Shown in pieces: positions 1 through 7,203 of a stretch of DNA of 20,187 bases (its first letter is position 1; each line of letters begins with the position of its first letter). A program made the position numbers and the translations under genes. The notes under the pieces are model-generated. The model worked only from the letters and a program-made list of their open reading frames with translations, was not told the DNA's origin and made no database searches. Source of the stretch: Phycisphaerales bacterium UBA4658 (GTDB lineage: Bacteria > Planctomycetota > Phycisphaerae > Phycisphaerales > UBA1924); NCBI GenBank assembly GCA_002405485.1, contig DHLW01000124.1:1-20187 (forward strand), in the 5' to 3' direction.

Positions 1-1095
1 GTGCTCCTCGTCGACGACGATGAGGCCCACGTTGCCCAGCGGCGCAAACACCGCCGAGCGTGCTCCGACCACCACCCGCGCTGCGCCGTTCGCCGCACGT
101 GTCCACTCCTTGTGCCGCTGGCTCGCGGTGAGCCCGGAATGCAGCACCGCCACGCCCGCGCCTCGGAATCGTTCGACGAACCGTCCGGCGGTCTGCGGCG
201 TGAGCGAGATCTCCGGAACCAGCACCAGCCCCGTCCCGCCGCGTTCCAGCACGCGCTCCAGCACGCGCAGATACACCTCCGTCTTGCCCGATCCGGTCAC
301 CCCGCGCAGCAGATGCACCCCGAACCGTCCAAGATTCTCGCTGATTCCCGCGATCACTCGGGCCTGCTGCTCCGTCGGCGCGGGTCTGTGCACGTCCAGC
401 GCCGCGCCCCCAGTCGCGTCGGCCTGCTCGATGCTCATCTGCGTGCTCACCCCGCCCGATTCACGAACGACCTCCGCCTCGCGCTCGACGAGCAGGCCCA
501 TCGCCACGAGCTTGTTGATCGGCCCCATGGTGCGCGCCGAGATTCGACCCGCAAGCGCGTCAGGCGGCATCGGAAACTCTCCCGGCCCGATCGCGATCAC
601 CCGCGACCACGTGTCACGCACCAGCGGCGTCAGCTTCGCGCTTGCCAGCACACGCCGCTCGTCCTCAACCCCCACGCGCTCCAGCAGCGTCACCAGCCGA
701 AGCCCCGTCCGCTTCTTCACCGCCGCCGGCAGCATCGCCGACAGCACCATCCCAAGCGGGCACACGTAGTACGTGCTCATCCACCGGGCCAGATCCACCA
801 GCCGCTCCGACAGCCCGAATCCCGTGTCCCGCAGAATGTTCTTGACCTTGTGCGACGGATAGCCGCCAAGCAGCTCCTCGCCACCCGCGGCGACCACGAT
901 CCCGGCGCTTGGCGTGTCGCCACGCCCGAGCGGCACCTCCACCCGCCGGCCCACCGCGATCGGCTCCTCGCTCCGATACGTCAGCGTTGCGTCCGCACCC
1001 ACCTGCACACCCGCCGCACCCACCCGGTCCACGCCCCGCTCCACCGCCACGCGCACATACGTCCACACGCCATCCGGCGGCGAAGGCGCATCCAT
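1..1095 (-). CDS. priA: Primosomal protein N' (PriA helicase), N-terminal half, cut by window edge
   Basis: PriA is the 3'-to-5' DNA helicase that reloads the replisome at stalled forks. Reading the minus strand from the ATG at 1095-1093 gives 365 residues before the window ends. A Walker A motif GVTGSGKTE lies at about residues 265-273. It is followed by LVPEISLTPQT, a PriA signature, and the frame ends at VGLIVVDEEH with the DEEH helicase box at 362-365. The N-terminal part (VWTYVRVAVERGVDRV, then VKNILRDTGFGLS) fits the 3'-DNA-binding and winged-helix region. Typical PriA proteins have about 730 residues, so about half is missing beyond position 1. An in-frame stop lies upstream at 1161-1159. 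GTG at 1119 is an alternative start, and no strong ribosome binding site decides between them. The gene is divergent from carA. The identification is firm because the motifs occur in the right order. Confidence 0.95.
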   Translation of the reverse strand, partial: MDAPSPPDGVWTYVRVAVERGVDRVGAAGVQVGADATLTYRSEEPIAVGRRVEVPLGRGDTPSAGIVVAAGGEELLGGYPSHKVKNILRDTGFGLSERLVDLARWMSTYYVCPLGMVLSAMLPAAVKKRTGLRLVTLLERVGVEDERRVLASAKLTPLVRDTWSRVIAIGPGEFPMPPDALAGRISARTMGPINKLVAMGLLVEREAEVVRESGGVSTQMSIEQADATGGAALDVHRPAPTEQQARVIAGISENLGRFGVHLLRGVTGSGKTEVYLRVLERVLERGGTGLVLVPEISLTPQTAGRFVERFRGAGVAVLHSGLTASQRHKEWTRAANGAARVVVGARSAVFAPLGNVGLIVVDEEH

Positions 1096-1240
1096 GGAAA
1101 AGAGCCCGGACTCGGACACGAACCATCGTTGGCGTTCAGGGAACTGTGGAACAGCACATCAACGGCTCAGCACGATCGCATCGCCTGATCGTCCACCTGT
1201 TCTTCTCGGTTTGCCGTAGCCCGCGCTCTCGGCTCCGCAC

Positions 1241-1246
1241 TACCAT
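1241..1246 (+). promoter_or_regulatory. Candidate -10 element of carA, possibly leaderless
   Basis: TACCAT fits the TAnnnT form of a -10 hexamer and ends six bases before the carA ATG at 1253. No Shine-Dalgarno-like purine run lies between them. That spacing would start the transcript at or next to the ATG, as in leaderless mRNAs. No convincing -35 box is seen at the usual distance; TTGCCG at 1211 is too far away. This is pattern reading only. Confidence 0.3.
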
Positions 1247-1252
1247 TCGCTC

Positions 1253-2530
1253 ATGCCCACGACCGATCCCGTCTCCCGACCCGGCCGCCTCGCCCTCGAG
1301 GACGGCTCGGTCTTCCACGGCACGGCCTTCGGCGCCGTCGATCGCTCCATCGCCCAGGCCGCCGAGGTCGTCTTCAACACCGCGATGAGCGGCTACCAGG
1401 AAGCCCTCACCGATCCGTCCTATTGGGGCCAGATCCTCGTCATGACCGCGCCGCTCATCGGCAACACCGGTGTCAACGAGGAGGATGTCGAGAGCGTCAA
1501 GGTCCAGGTCTCCGGCTTCGTCGTGCGAGAACTCAGCAGAGTCGTCTCCAGCTTCCGGGCCACCACAGATCTCTCCGACTATCTCGCCAAAAACAACGTC
1601 CTCGGCCTCGCCGGCGTTGACACCCGCGCCCTCACGCGCCGCCTCCGTGTCCGAGGCGTCATGAACGGCATCATCACCGACATCCCCCAGACCGACCTCT
1701 CCGACGCTCAGCTCGTCGCCGCCGCTCGGACCGCTCCCAACATGGACGGTGCCAACCTCGTCCCCAAGGTCGGTTGCGTCAGCCCCCTCAACTGGTCGGA
1801 AACCCTCGGCGACTGGTCCGATCGAGACATCCGCCCGCACTCGCGCGCCCCGGGCTCGCGCCGCTTCAAGGTCCTCGCCCTCGACTGTGGCGCCAAACGC
1901 AACATCCTCCGAAACCTCGCCGACCGTCACTGCGACGTCGAAGTCGTCCCCCACACCATTTCCGCGCCTGACATCCAGCAGCGCTTCAACTCCGGACGGG
2001 CCGACGGCTTGTTCATCTCCAACGGCCCCGGCGACCCCGCCGCCGTCGAAGCCACCATCCGCACACTCCGCGAAGTGGTCGGGGGCGCAGGCAAGAACAT
2101 CCCCACATTCGGCATCTGTCTGGGCCACCAGCTTCTCGCCCTCGCCCTGGGTGCAAAGACCTACAAGCTCAAGTTTGGGCATCGGGGGCTCAATCAGCCG
2201 GTGCTCAACCTGCTGACAGGGCGCGTCGAGATTACCAGCCAGAATCATGGCTTTGCCGTGGATGCGGACTCCCTGAAAGCGGTGGGTGCCGAAGTCACCC
2301 ACATCAACCTGAATGACCAGACCGTTGCGGGCTTTGCTCATCCGGATCGACTGATGTTCGCTGTTCAGCATCACCCAGAGGCCTCTCCAGGACCCCATGA
2401 TTCGGGGTATCTGTTCGATGCCTTCGTCAAGATGATGACCGATCGCACACCGATCGCCAAGTCTGGGCTGGCGGCCATGGCTCGGCAGGGCTCGATCTCG
2501 GCCCCGGTTGGCGCCGGTCACCAGGGTTGA
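1253..2530 (+). CDS. carA: Carbamoyl-phosphate synthase small (glutaminase) subunit
   Basis: CarA hydrolyses glutamine and channels ammonia to CarB, making carbamoyl phosphate for pyrimidine and arginine synthesis in the cytoplasm. The 425-residue product has the N-terminal CPSase small-chain domain (LALEDGSVFHGTAFG, then FNTAMSGYQEALTDPSY) and a C-terminal class I amidotransferase domain. The nucleophile is Cys289 in FGICLGHQ, and the rest of the triad is His374 and Glu376 in QHHPEASPGPHD. It is a little longer than the usual 360-400 residues because of a C-terminal tail of about 25 residues. carB is not in the window. The ATG at 1253 has no Shine-Dalgarno sequence but fits the family N-terminus. 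Codon choice shifts from about position 2150: earlier codons mostly end in C, while later ones are mixed (more CTG, GTG and T-ending codons). Confidence 0.97.
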   Translation: MPTTDPVSRPGRLALEDGSVFHGTAFGAVDRSIAQAAEVVFNTAMSGYQEALTDPSYWGQILVMTAPLIGNTGVNEEDVESVKVQVSGFVVRELSRVVSSFRATTDLSDYLAKNNVLGLAGVDTRALTRRLRVRGVMNGIITDIPQTDLSDAQLVAAARTAPNMDGANLVPKVGCVSPLNWSETLGDWSDRDIRPHSRAPGSRRFKVLALDCGAKRNILRNLADRHCDVEVVPHTISAPDIQQRFNSGRADGLFISNGPGDPAAVEATIRTLREVVGGAGKNIPTFGICLGHQLLALALGAKTYKLKFGHRGLNQPVLNLLTGRVEITSQNHGFAVDADSLKAVGAEVTHINLNDQTVAGFAHPDRLMFAVQHHPEASPGPHDSGYLFDAFVKMMTDRTPIAKSGLAAMARQGSISAPVGAGHQG

Positions 2531-2556
2531 AGCAATACCACCGACTTCGGTACGTT
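2527..2556 (+). promoter_or_regulatory. Candidate promoter for the first LTxxQ-like gene
   Basis: TTGAAG (2527-2532), overlapping the carA stop codon, is followed after 18 bases by TACGTT (2551-2556). This resembles a housekeeping -35/-10 pair. The ATG at 2623 lies 66 bases downstream. The gap after carA has no terminator-like hairpin, so read-through from carA is also possible. Confidence 0.35.
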
Positions 2557-2622
2557 ATCTCTCCTGCACGCCGGGCCAGTCCGGCGAGTTTCGTCGGCGG
2601 ACTTCACAAAGGCAGGTTTCTC

Positions 2623-4032
2623 ATGCGTCACTGTGCGCGTTTTGTCCTCGTGGCCGCGACGGCCTCGGTCTCCCTTGGCGCTCTTGCTGCGATTTCCCTC
2701 GCGCAGGGCTCGGGGGGTGGCAATGCCGGTGCGGCAGGGGCCCAGCCCGGCGGCGAACGCCCGCGGCGTGCAGGTGGTGGCGGAGGGGGCATGTTCGGCG
2801 GCATGGGACGGGTCTTTGAGACCAGCGTCTCCAAGGACCAGATGTCCAGATATGCCGACATGCTCGGCCTGGATGCCACCCAAAAGGCCGCCGTCATGGA
2901 TCTCTACGACGCCTATCAGGCCGAGTACGACGCCACCGTCAAGGCGGCCCAGAAGCGTCTGGAGGAGTTGCGCGACGAGGCCCGGGATGATCCCTCGCGA
3001 TGGGCCGACTTGCGCGATGAGATGCAGAAGCTCCGCGATCAGCGCACCAAGGCCGAGGCCGTCTTCTTCGATGACGTCAAGACCACGCTTACGCCGGCAC
3101 AGGCCGAAAAGTGGCCCGGCATCGAACGGTTGCGACGCCGTGAGGGCAGCATCGGCCGCGGCATGATGTCCGGCGAGCGGCTGGACCTTGTCCGCCTCGT
3201 GGATGACCTCAAGCTCCCCGACGATCAGCGGGCCACGATGAGCGGCACGCTTGAGCAGTACGCCATCGATCTGGATCGCGAGCTGGTCATTCGCAACGCT
3301 GCGTACGACAAGGCCCAGGAGTCCTTTCGCGACATGATGTCCGGCGGAGATCCTGAGGCGATTCAACGGATCATGGACCAGGGTCGCCAGGCCTCCATGA
3401 AGGTCCGTGACGTGAACAAGCGGTACGTCCGTCAGATCGAGAGCCAGCTCGCTGACGAGGCAGCCAAGGCCAGGTTCCAGGAGGCCGTCAAGCGGGCCTC
3501 GTTCCCCGCGATCTACCGGCCGACGCTGGCGATGCGGACCATCGACGCAGTCGAGAAGCTCCCGGATCTCACCCCCGATCAGGTCTCGTCGATCGCCGAC
3601 ATCAAGAGCCGGATGCTCCGCGAGACCGGCGCGATCAACCAGAAACTCGAGACCGCCTATACCGCCCGCGAGGAGACCATCACCACCGCCGACATCATGG
3701 GTCGCTTTGGCCGAGGTGGTGGGGGTGGTGGGGGTGGTGGGGGTGGAGGCATGGGCGGGCTCTTTGACAACGAGGAGACCAACCGGCTTCGCGAGGAGCG
3801 CCGCACCCTGGAGCGGTCGGCGGTCGAGAAGATCGAGGCCATCCTGACCCCCGAGCAGCGGGCCAAGCTGCCGGGTTCGGGCGATGACGACGATGATCGT
3901 CCGCGTCGGCAGCGGGGTGGGGACGCCGGTGGGGGAGGCGGAGGGGGTGGGGGGGGTGGGGGAGAGTCTCCCGCGCCCCGTCGTCGACCCCGACAGCAGC
4001 CCGCCGACCAGCCCCAGGACGGGCGATCGTGA
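2623..4032 (+). CDS. Secreted helical protein with LTxxQ-like motifs and glycine-rich linkers (first paralogue)
   Basis: The function is unknown. The 469-residue product starts at ATG 2623, preceded by GGCAGG six bases upstream. The frame is open 32 codons further back, but this start places a clear signal peptide at the N-terminus, with likely cleavage after SLA at residue 27. The body is mostly charged helix or coiled coil. LTxxQ-like motifs recur at LDATQ (83-87), LTPAQ (156-160), LTPDQ (316-320) and LTPEQ (408-412), resembling the repeat of periplasmic CpxP/Spy-type chaperones. Two pure glycine runs (about 365-378 and near the C-terminus), an acidic run (GDDDDDRP) and a basic, proline-rich end break up the helices. 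It aligns by eye with the next gene along most of its length, including MMSGERLDLVRLV against MLSGESMDLVKVL and KVRDVNKRY against KVRDINDRF. Export is likely; a chaperone or stress-sensing role is only an inference from the motif. Confidence 0.85.
   Translation: MRHCARFVLVAATASVSLGALAAISLAQGSGGGNAGAAGAQPGGERPRRAGGGGGGMFGGMGRVFETSVSKDQMSRYADMLGLDATQKAAVMDLYDAYQAEYDATVKAAQKRLEELRDEARDDPSRWADLRDEMQKLRDQRTKAEAVFFDDVKTTLTPAQAEKWPGIERLRRREGSIGRGMMSGERLDLVRLVDDLKLPDDQRATMSGTLEQYAIDLDRELVIRNAAYDKAQESFRDMMSGGDPEAIQRIMDQGRQASMKVRDVNKRYVRQIESQLADEAAKARFQEAVKRASFPAIYRPTLAMRTIDAVEKLPDLTPDQVSSIADIKSRMLRETGAINQKLETAYTAREETITTADIMGRFGRGGGGGGGGGGGGMGGLFDNEETNRLREERRTLERSAVEKIEAILTPEQRAKLPGSGDDDDDRPRRQRGGDAGGGGGGGGGGGGESPAPRRRPRQQPADQPQDGRS
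3715..3750 (+). repeat. 9-bp tandem repeat encoding polyglycine
   Basis: Three perfect copies of GGTGGTGGG and one degenerate copy (GGTGGAGGC) lie in frame inside the first LTxxQ-like gene. Copy-number change would add or remove three glycines without shifting the frame. The strand is also G-quadruplex-prone. Confidence 0.85.
3914..3964 (+). repeat. G-rich low-complexity tract with an eight-G homopolymer
   Basis: This tract near the 3' end of the first LTxxQ-like gene has several runs of four or more G, including eight G at 3949-3956. It encodes a glycine run. A one-base slip here would change only the last 25 or so residues. It is also a likely place for sequencing error. Confidence 0.75.
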
Positions 4033-4062
4033 CGGAACGCGGGCCATCAGCCGTCCTCTTGG

Positions 4063-4080
4063 TTTGCCCCATGGGGCAAA
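4063..4080. promoter_or_regulatory. Perfect 18-bp palindrome, candidate operator
   Basis: TTTGCCCCATGGGGCAAA equals its own reverse complement over all 18 bases. It lies 30 bases after the first paralogue's stop and 20 bases before the candidate -35 box of the second. The right half-site GGGCAAAG recurs directly at 4083-4090. There is no T-run after it, so it looks more like a dimeric regulator's site than an intrinsic terminator. The binding protein is unknown. Confidence 0.55.
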
Positions 4081-4099
4081 GAGGGCAAAGTGGATTCCC

Positions 4100-4130
4100 T
4101 TGAGGCCGGTGACGGTCTCGCCGGTACGCT
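4100..4130 (+). promoter_or_regulatory. Candidate promoter for the second LTxxQ-like gene
   Basis: TTGAGG (4100-4105) and TACGCT (4125-4130) are separated by 19 bases, slightly longer than ideal. The -10 element sits in CCGGTACGCTAG, similar to the sequence before the first paralogue (CGGTACGTTA) and before the lipoprotein gene (GGGTACGCTC). The ATG at 4208 is 77 bases downstream. Confidence 0.35.
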
Positions 4131-4207
4131 AGAAGTCCACGTGCCCGTGCGCCGGTCGAGCGTCGACCTGCGAAGATCCCGTGGGAAGGTGACGACGGAG
4201 CTTCTCG

Positions 4208-5449
4208 ATGGCCTGTACTCGTTCTCGACTTGTCGCGATGGTGACCGGGGTCTGCTTGGGCCTGGGCGTGCTGACCCTTGGCCCGGCAATTCCAACCGCT
4301 CACGCCCAGATGCGCATGATGATGGGCGGAGCGCGGGGGATGGGCGGCGGGGGACCGATCAACTCCGCCGACATCGCCCAGTATGCCAAGATCCTCGCGC
4401 TGGATGAGACGCAGACCACCACCGTGAGCGACCTGCACGCGGCGTATCAGGCCGATTACGAGAAGGCCCAGAAGGCCATGAACGACGGGTTCGAGCGGCT
4501 CCGCGCCGAGTTCGAGGACACCCGTGATCCGTCGATCTTCCAGAAGGAATCCCCGGCGATCATCGAGAAGTTCCAGACCCGGACCCAGGATCTGGAGAAG
4601 ACCTTCCTGACCGACATGAAGTCCCTGCTCACCCCCGAGCAGTCCACGCGGTGGGCCTCGGTGGAACGGGCCAATCGGCGCAACCGCTCCCTCCCCGGAG
4701 GCATGCTGTCGGGCGAGAGCATGGACCTTGTCAAGGTCCTTTCCGCCATGGACGTTCAGACACCCCCGGAGGGCGTCACCCAGGCCCTGGAACGCTACGA
4801 AACCGAGCTTGACGCGGCGATCCAGGAACGCGACACCCAGCGCACCGATCTTGGCAAGCAGATGCAGGACCTCGGCCGAGGCGGCGGCGGGTTCATGAAC
4901 ATGGACATCGACAAGATGCAGAAGCTCTTCGGCGAGATGCGCAAGAGCGGGATCAAGGTGCGCGACATCAACGACCGATTCGCCACGGTTATCCAGAACG
5001 CGCTCCCCGAAGATCAACGCGCCCGCTTCGGCGAGCGTGTGCGGAGCGAGAAGTTCCCCAACATCTTCCGCGAGTCCCACGCCGTGCGCTGCCTCAAGGC
5101 CGCCGCCGAGTTCAATGACCTCTCCAGCGAGACCAAGCAGCAGATCGCCGACATGCTCACCCGCTACGAGCGCGAGGCCCAGCCGCTGAACGATCGCTGG
5201 GCACGGCTCACCGCCGAGGCCGAGAAAGACGGCGGCGGGGACGACATGATGCAGGGCTGGATGCGCATGGCCCGAGGCGGGGGCGACGACGACGGGGACA
5301 AGTCCGAACTCGCAGAGACCAGGCGAAATCGTCGAAAGCTCGACACCGACACGCTGGAGAAGCTCAAGGCCCTGCTCAACGAGGACCAGATCGACCGGCT
5401 CCCCCGGCGCGAGTCGGCATTTCAGGGCTTTGGCGGCGGCCGCCGATAA
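4208..5449 (+). CDS. Secreted helical protein with LTxxQ-like motifs (second paralogue)
   Basis: The function is unknown. The 413-residue product starts at ATG 4208 with GGAG seven bases upstream. A signal peptide ends at the consensus AHA site (residue 33), followed by a methionine/glycine-rich stretch (MRMMMGG). Helical, charged segments carry LDETQ (65-69), LTPEQ (141-145), a weak LSSET copy and LNEDQ (390-394). Glycine-rich breaks are shorter than in its neighbour. Shared blocks with the upstream gene (AAYQADYE, MLSGESMDLV, IKVRDINDRF, LPRRES) indicate a tandem duplication followed by strong divergence. It lies just upstream of the T2SS genes, but its own promoter-like sequence and a hairpin after its stop suggest a separate transcript. 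It could be a chaperone-like factor of the cell envelope or a secreted substrate; neither is shown. Confidence 0.85.
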   Translation: MACTRSRLVAMVTGVCLGLGVLTLGPAIPTAHAQMRMMMGGARGMGGGGPINSADIAQYAKILALDETQTTTVSDLHAAYQADYEKAQKAMNDGFERLRAEFEDTRDPSIFQKESPAIIEKFQTRTQDLEKTFLTDMKSLLTPEQSTRWASVERANRRNRSLPGGMLSGESMDLVKVLSAMDVQTPPEGVTQALERYETELDAAIQERDTQRTDLGKQMQDLGRGGGGFMNMDIDKMQKLFGEMRKSGIKVRDINDRFATVIQNALPEDQRARFGERVRSEKFPNIFRESHAVRCLKAAAEFNDLSSETKQQIADMLTRYEREAQPLNDRWARLTAEAEKDGGGDDMMQGWMRMARGGGDDDGDKSELAETRRNRRKLDTDTLEKLKALLNEDQIDRLPRRESAFQGFGGGRR

Positions 5450-5473
5450 GGCCATCTGCTTCGAGCAGCGGCC
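5450..5473 (+). terminator. Hairpin just after the second LTxxQ-like gene
   Basis: CTGCT-TCG-AGCAG forms a tight stem-loop flanked by complementary GGCC on both sides, with a small AT/C internal mismatch. It starts at the base after the TAA stop. Only two T bases follow, so it is a weak intrinsic terminator, or a 3'-end stabilising hairpin, between this gene and gspE. Confidence 0.4.
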
Positions 5474-5482
5474 TTCACGGTG

Positions 5483-5496
5483 CGACGCGTGCGTCG
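5483..5496. repeat. Short inverted repeat upstream of gspE
   Basis: CGACGC-GT-GCGTCG is a 14-base near-palindrome 42 bases before the preferred gspE start. It could be an operator for the T2SS operon. In DNA this rich in G+C such a repeat can occur by chance. Confidence 0.3.
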
Positions 5497-5538
5497 GGAG
5501 TGTGCGGTGGGGACGGACTCACGGAGGAGTGTTCGGGC

Positions 5539-7200
5539 TTGACGACGGTCTCACCCAGCGAAGCGGCGATCCCGACACCCGCGCAGAACGGCTCGGCGAA
5601 GCTGCCCGCCGCCACCCCGGCGCCCCACGTCGATCATGGTTTTCCGGTCCTCACCGAGTTGCCCAAGGTGGACCCCGCCTCGGCGGAGCTCATCAGCGCC
5701 GATGACGCCGTGCGTCTGCGCGCCGTCCCCTACGCCTTCGAGGGCAACGACGTGCTTCTGGTCGCGATGCACGACCCGACAGACTTTGCCGCCGCCGACG
5801 AACTCTCGGGCGTCAGCGGCCGAGTCGTGGAACGCCGCGGCGTCGGGCAGGATCTCTACGACTCGCTCCTGCGCACGGCGTACGGAGCCACGGCAGCACA
5901 GATGGCCCAGCGTCTGGGCGGGGGCGCGCCCGACGAGGACGACCTGATCAACAACCTGCAGGCCGTGGACGCCGACGACGTCCAGCGCATGGCCGAACAG
6001 CCCACGCTCATCAATCTTGTCAACCTGATCATCCTCGAAGCCATCAAGGAGCGGGCCAGCGACATCCACGTCGAACCGTTCGAGAAGGCCCTGAGCGTGA
6101 AGTACCGGGTCGACGGCCTGCTCCGCCAGAAGAACTCGCCCCCGAAGGCCCTGCAGCCGGCGATCACCAGCCGAATCAAGATCATGGCCGGCATGAACAT
6201 CGCCGAGCGCTACGTCCCGCAGGACGGGCACATCACCCTCCGGTTCGAGGGACGCAAGGTCGACATCCGCGTCTCGACCGTGCCCACGATCTACGGCGAG
6301 AGCGTGGTCATGCGACTCTTGGACAAGGAGGCCATCAAGCTCGACCTTGTGGCCCTGGGTTTCCGCCAGCAGGATCAGGTGAACATCCAGCGGCTCATCG
6401 ACCTGCCCCACGGCATGGTGCTGGTCACCGGACCCACCGGCAGCGGCAAGACCACCACCCTCTACGCCGCCCTCACCAAGCTCTACGACCCCTCTCTCAA
6501 GATCATCACCATCGAGGACCCGGTCGAGTACGAGCTCTCCGGCGTGAACCAGATTCCCGTCAACCCCGAACGCGGACTCACCTTCGCCAGCGGTCTGCGG
6601 TCGATCCTGCGTCAGGACCCCGACGTGGTCATGGTCGGCGAGATCCGCGACAACGAGACCGCGGACATCTCCGTCCGCGCCGCCCTCACCGGGCACCTGA
6701 TCTTTTCAACGCTGCACACCAACGACGCCGCCAGCGCCATCGGGCGACTGTTGGACATGGATGTCGAGCCGTTCCTGGTGGCCAGCGTTCTGGAGGGCAT
6801 CCTCGCTCAGCGCCTCGGGCGCAAGCTCTGCCAGAACTGCAAGAAGTCCGCGCCGCTTGGCGAGACCGTCCGCCACCGCCTCACGGCCCGGGAGCAGGCG
6901 CTCTTCCCCGGCGGCAACGGGTTCGAGCCGGGCGGGTGCGACAAGTGCGACAAGTCCGGGTTCAAGTCCCGGCTCGGGTTCTTCGAGGTGCTGCTCACCA
7001 CCGCCGCGATGCGCCAGGCCATCACCGAGCGCCGCACCGCTGCGTACGAGATCCTCGCCACCGCCGACCCGGCCCACGTCACCATGCGCCACGACGGGCT
7101 GATCAAGGCCGCCCAGGGACAGACCACCGTCGACGAGGTGCTCCGAGCCACGCAGGACACCGAGGGGCTCACCCCCTCGAGCGCAAAGAGCGGGGGCTGA
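5539..7200 (+). CDS. gspE: Type II secretion ATPase GspE
   Basis: GspE is the cytoplasmic hexameric ATPase that powers pseudopilus assembly. With the start used here (553 residues), the Walker A motif GPTGSGKT is at 298-305, with an aspartate box (IITIEDPVEY) after it. The Walker B motif is VVMVGEIRD (Glu368), followed by the histidine box LIFSTLHTND. A zinc-binding four-cysteine site CQNC...CDKC (431/434 and 467/470) is typical of GspE and PilB. The N-terminal domain with SDIHVEPFEK and RYVPQDGHI is also present. The start is uncertain. TTG 5539 has a strong GGAGGAG nine bases upstream, while in-frame GTG 5500 adds 13 residues but has its purine run too close. No in-frame ATG lies near either. 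It is the first gene of the operon and ends three bases before gspF. T2SS rather than pilus identity rests on the neighbouring genes. Confidence 0.96.
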   Translation: MTTVSPSEAAIPTPAQNGSAKLPAATPAPHVDHGFPVLTELPKVDPASAELISADDAVRLRAVPYAFEGNDVLLVAMHDPTDFAAADELSGVSGRVVERRGVGQDLYDSLLRTAYGATAAQMAQRLGGGAPDEDDLINNLQAVDADDVQRMAEQPTLINLVNLIILEAIKERASDIHVEPFEKALSVKYRVDGLLRQKNSPPKALQPAITSRIKIMAGMNIAERYVPQDGHITLRFEGRKVDIRVSTVPTIYGESVVMRLLDKEAIKLDLVALGFRQQDQVNIQRLIDLPHGMVLVTGPTGSGKTTTLYAALTKLYDPSLKIITIEDPVEYELSGVNQIPVNPERGLTFASGLRSILRQDPDVVMVGEIRDNETADISVRAALTGHLIFSTLHTNDAASAIGRLLDMDVEPFLVASVLEGILAQRLGRKLCQNCKKSAPLGETVRHRLTAREQALFPGGNGFEPGGCDKCDKSGFKSRLGFFEVLLTTAAMRQAITERRTAAYEILATADPAHVTMRHDGLIKAAQGQTTVDEVLRATQDTEGLTPSSAKSGG

Positions 7201-7203
7201 TCC

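Noticed and set aside
1..1188. A 395-codon plus-strand frame at the window start
   Set aside because: Arg/His/Pro-rich with no motif. The minus strand gives PriA with Walker A and DEEH motifs in order.
2531..2622. A possible riboswitch or leader peptide after carA
   Set aside because: Only a promoter-like pair is visible; no conserved fold or short frame with a ribosome binding site was found.
2518..5455. Long minus-strand frames opposite the two LTxxQ-like genes
   Set aside because: The plus-strand products have signal peptides and align with each other; the minus-strand products show HPHHPHH-like strings made by the polyglycine tracts read backwards.
5500..7200. The system as a type IV pilus operon (PilB/PilC)
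   Set aside because: GspG carries the DPWG and ISYGADG...GGEGEDADV signatures, GspK and GspD are present, and there is no PilT; this fits T2SS.
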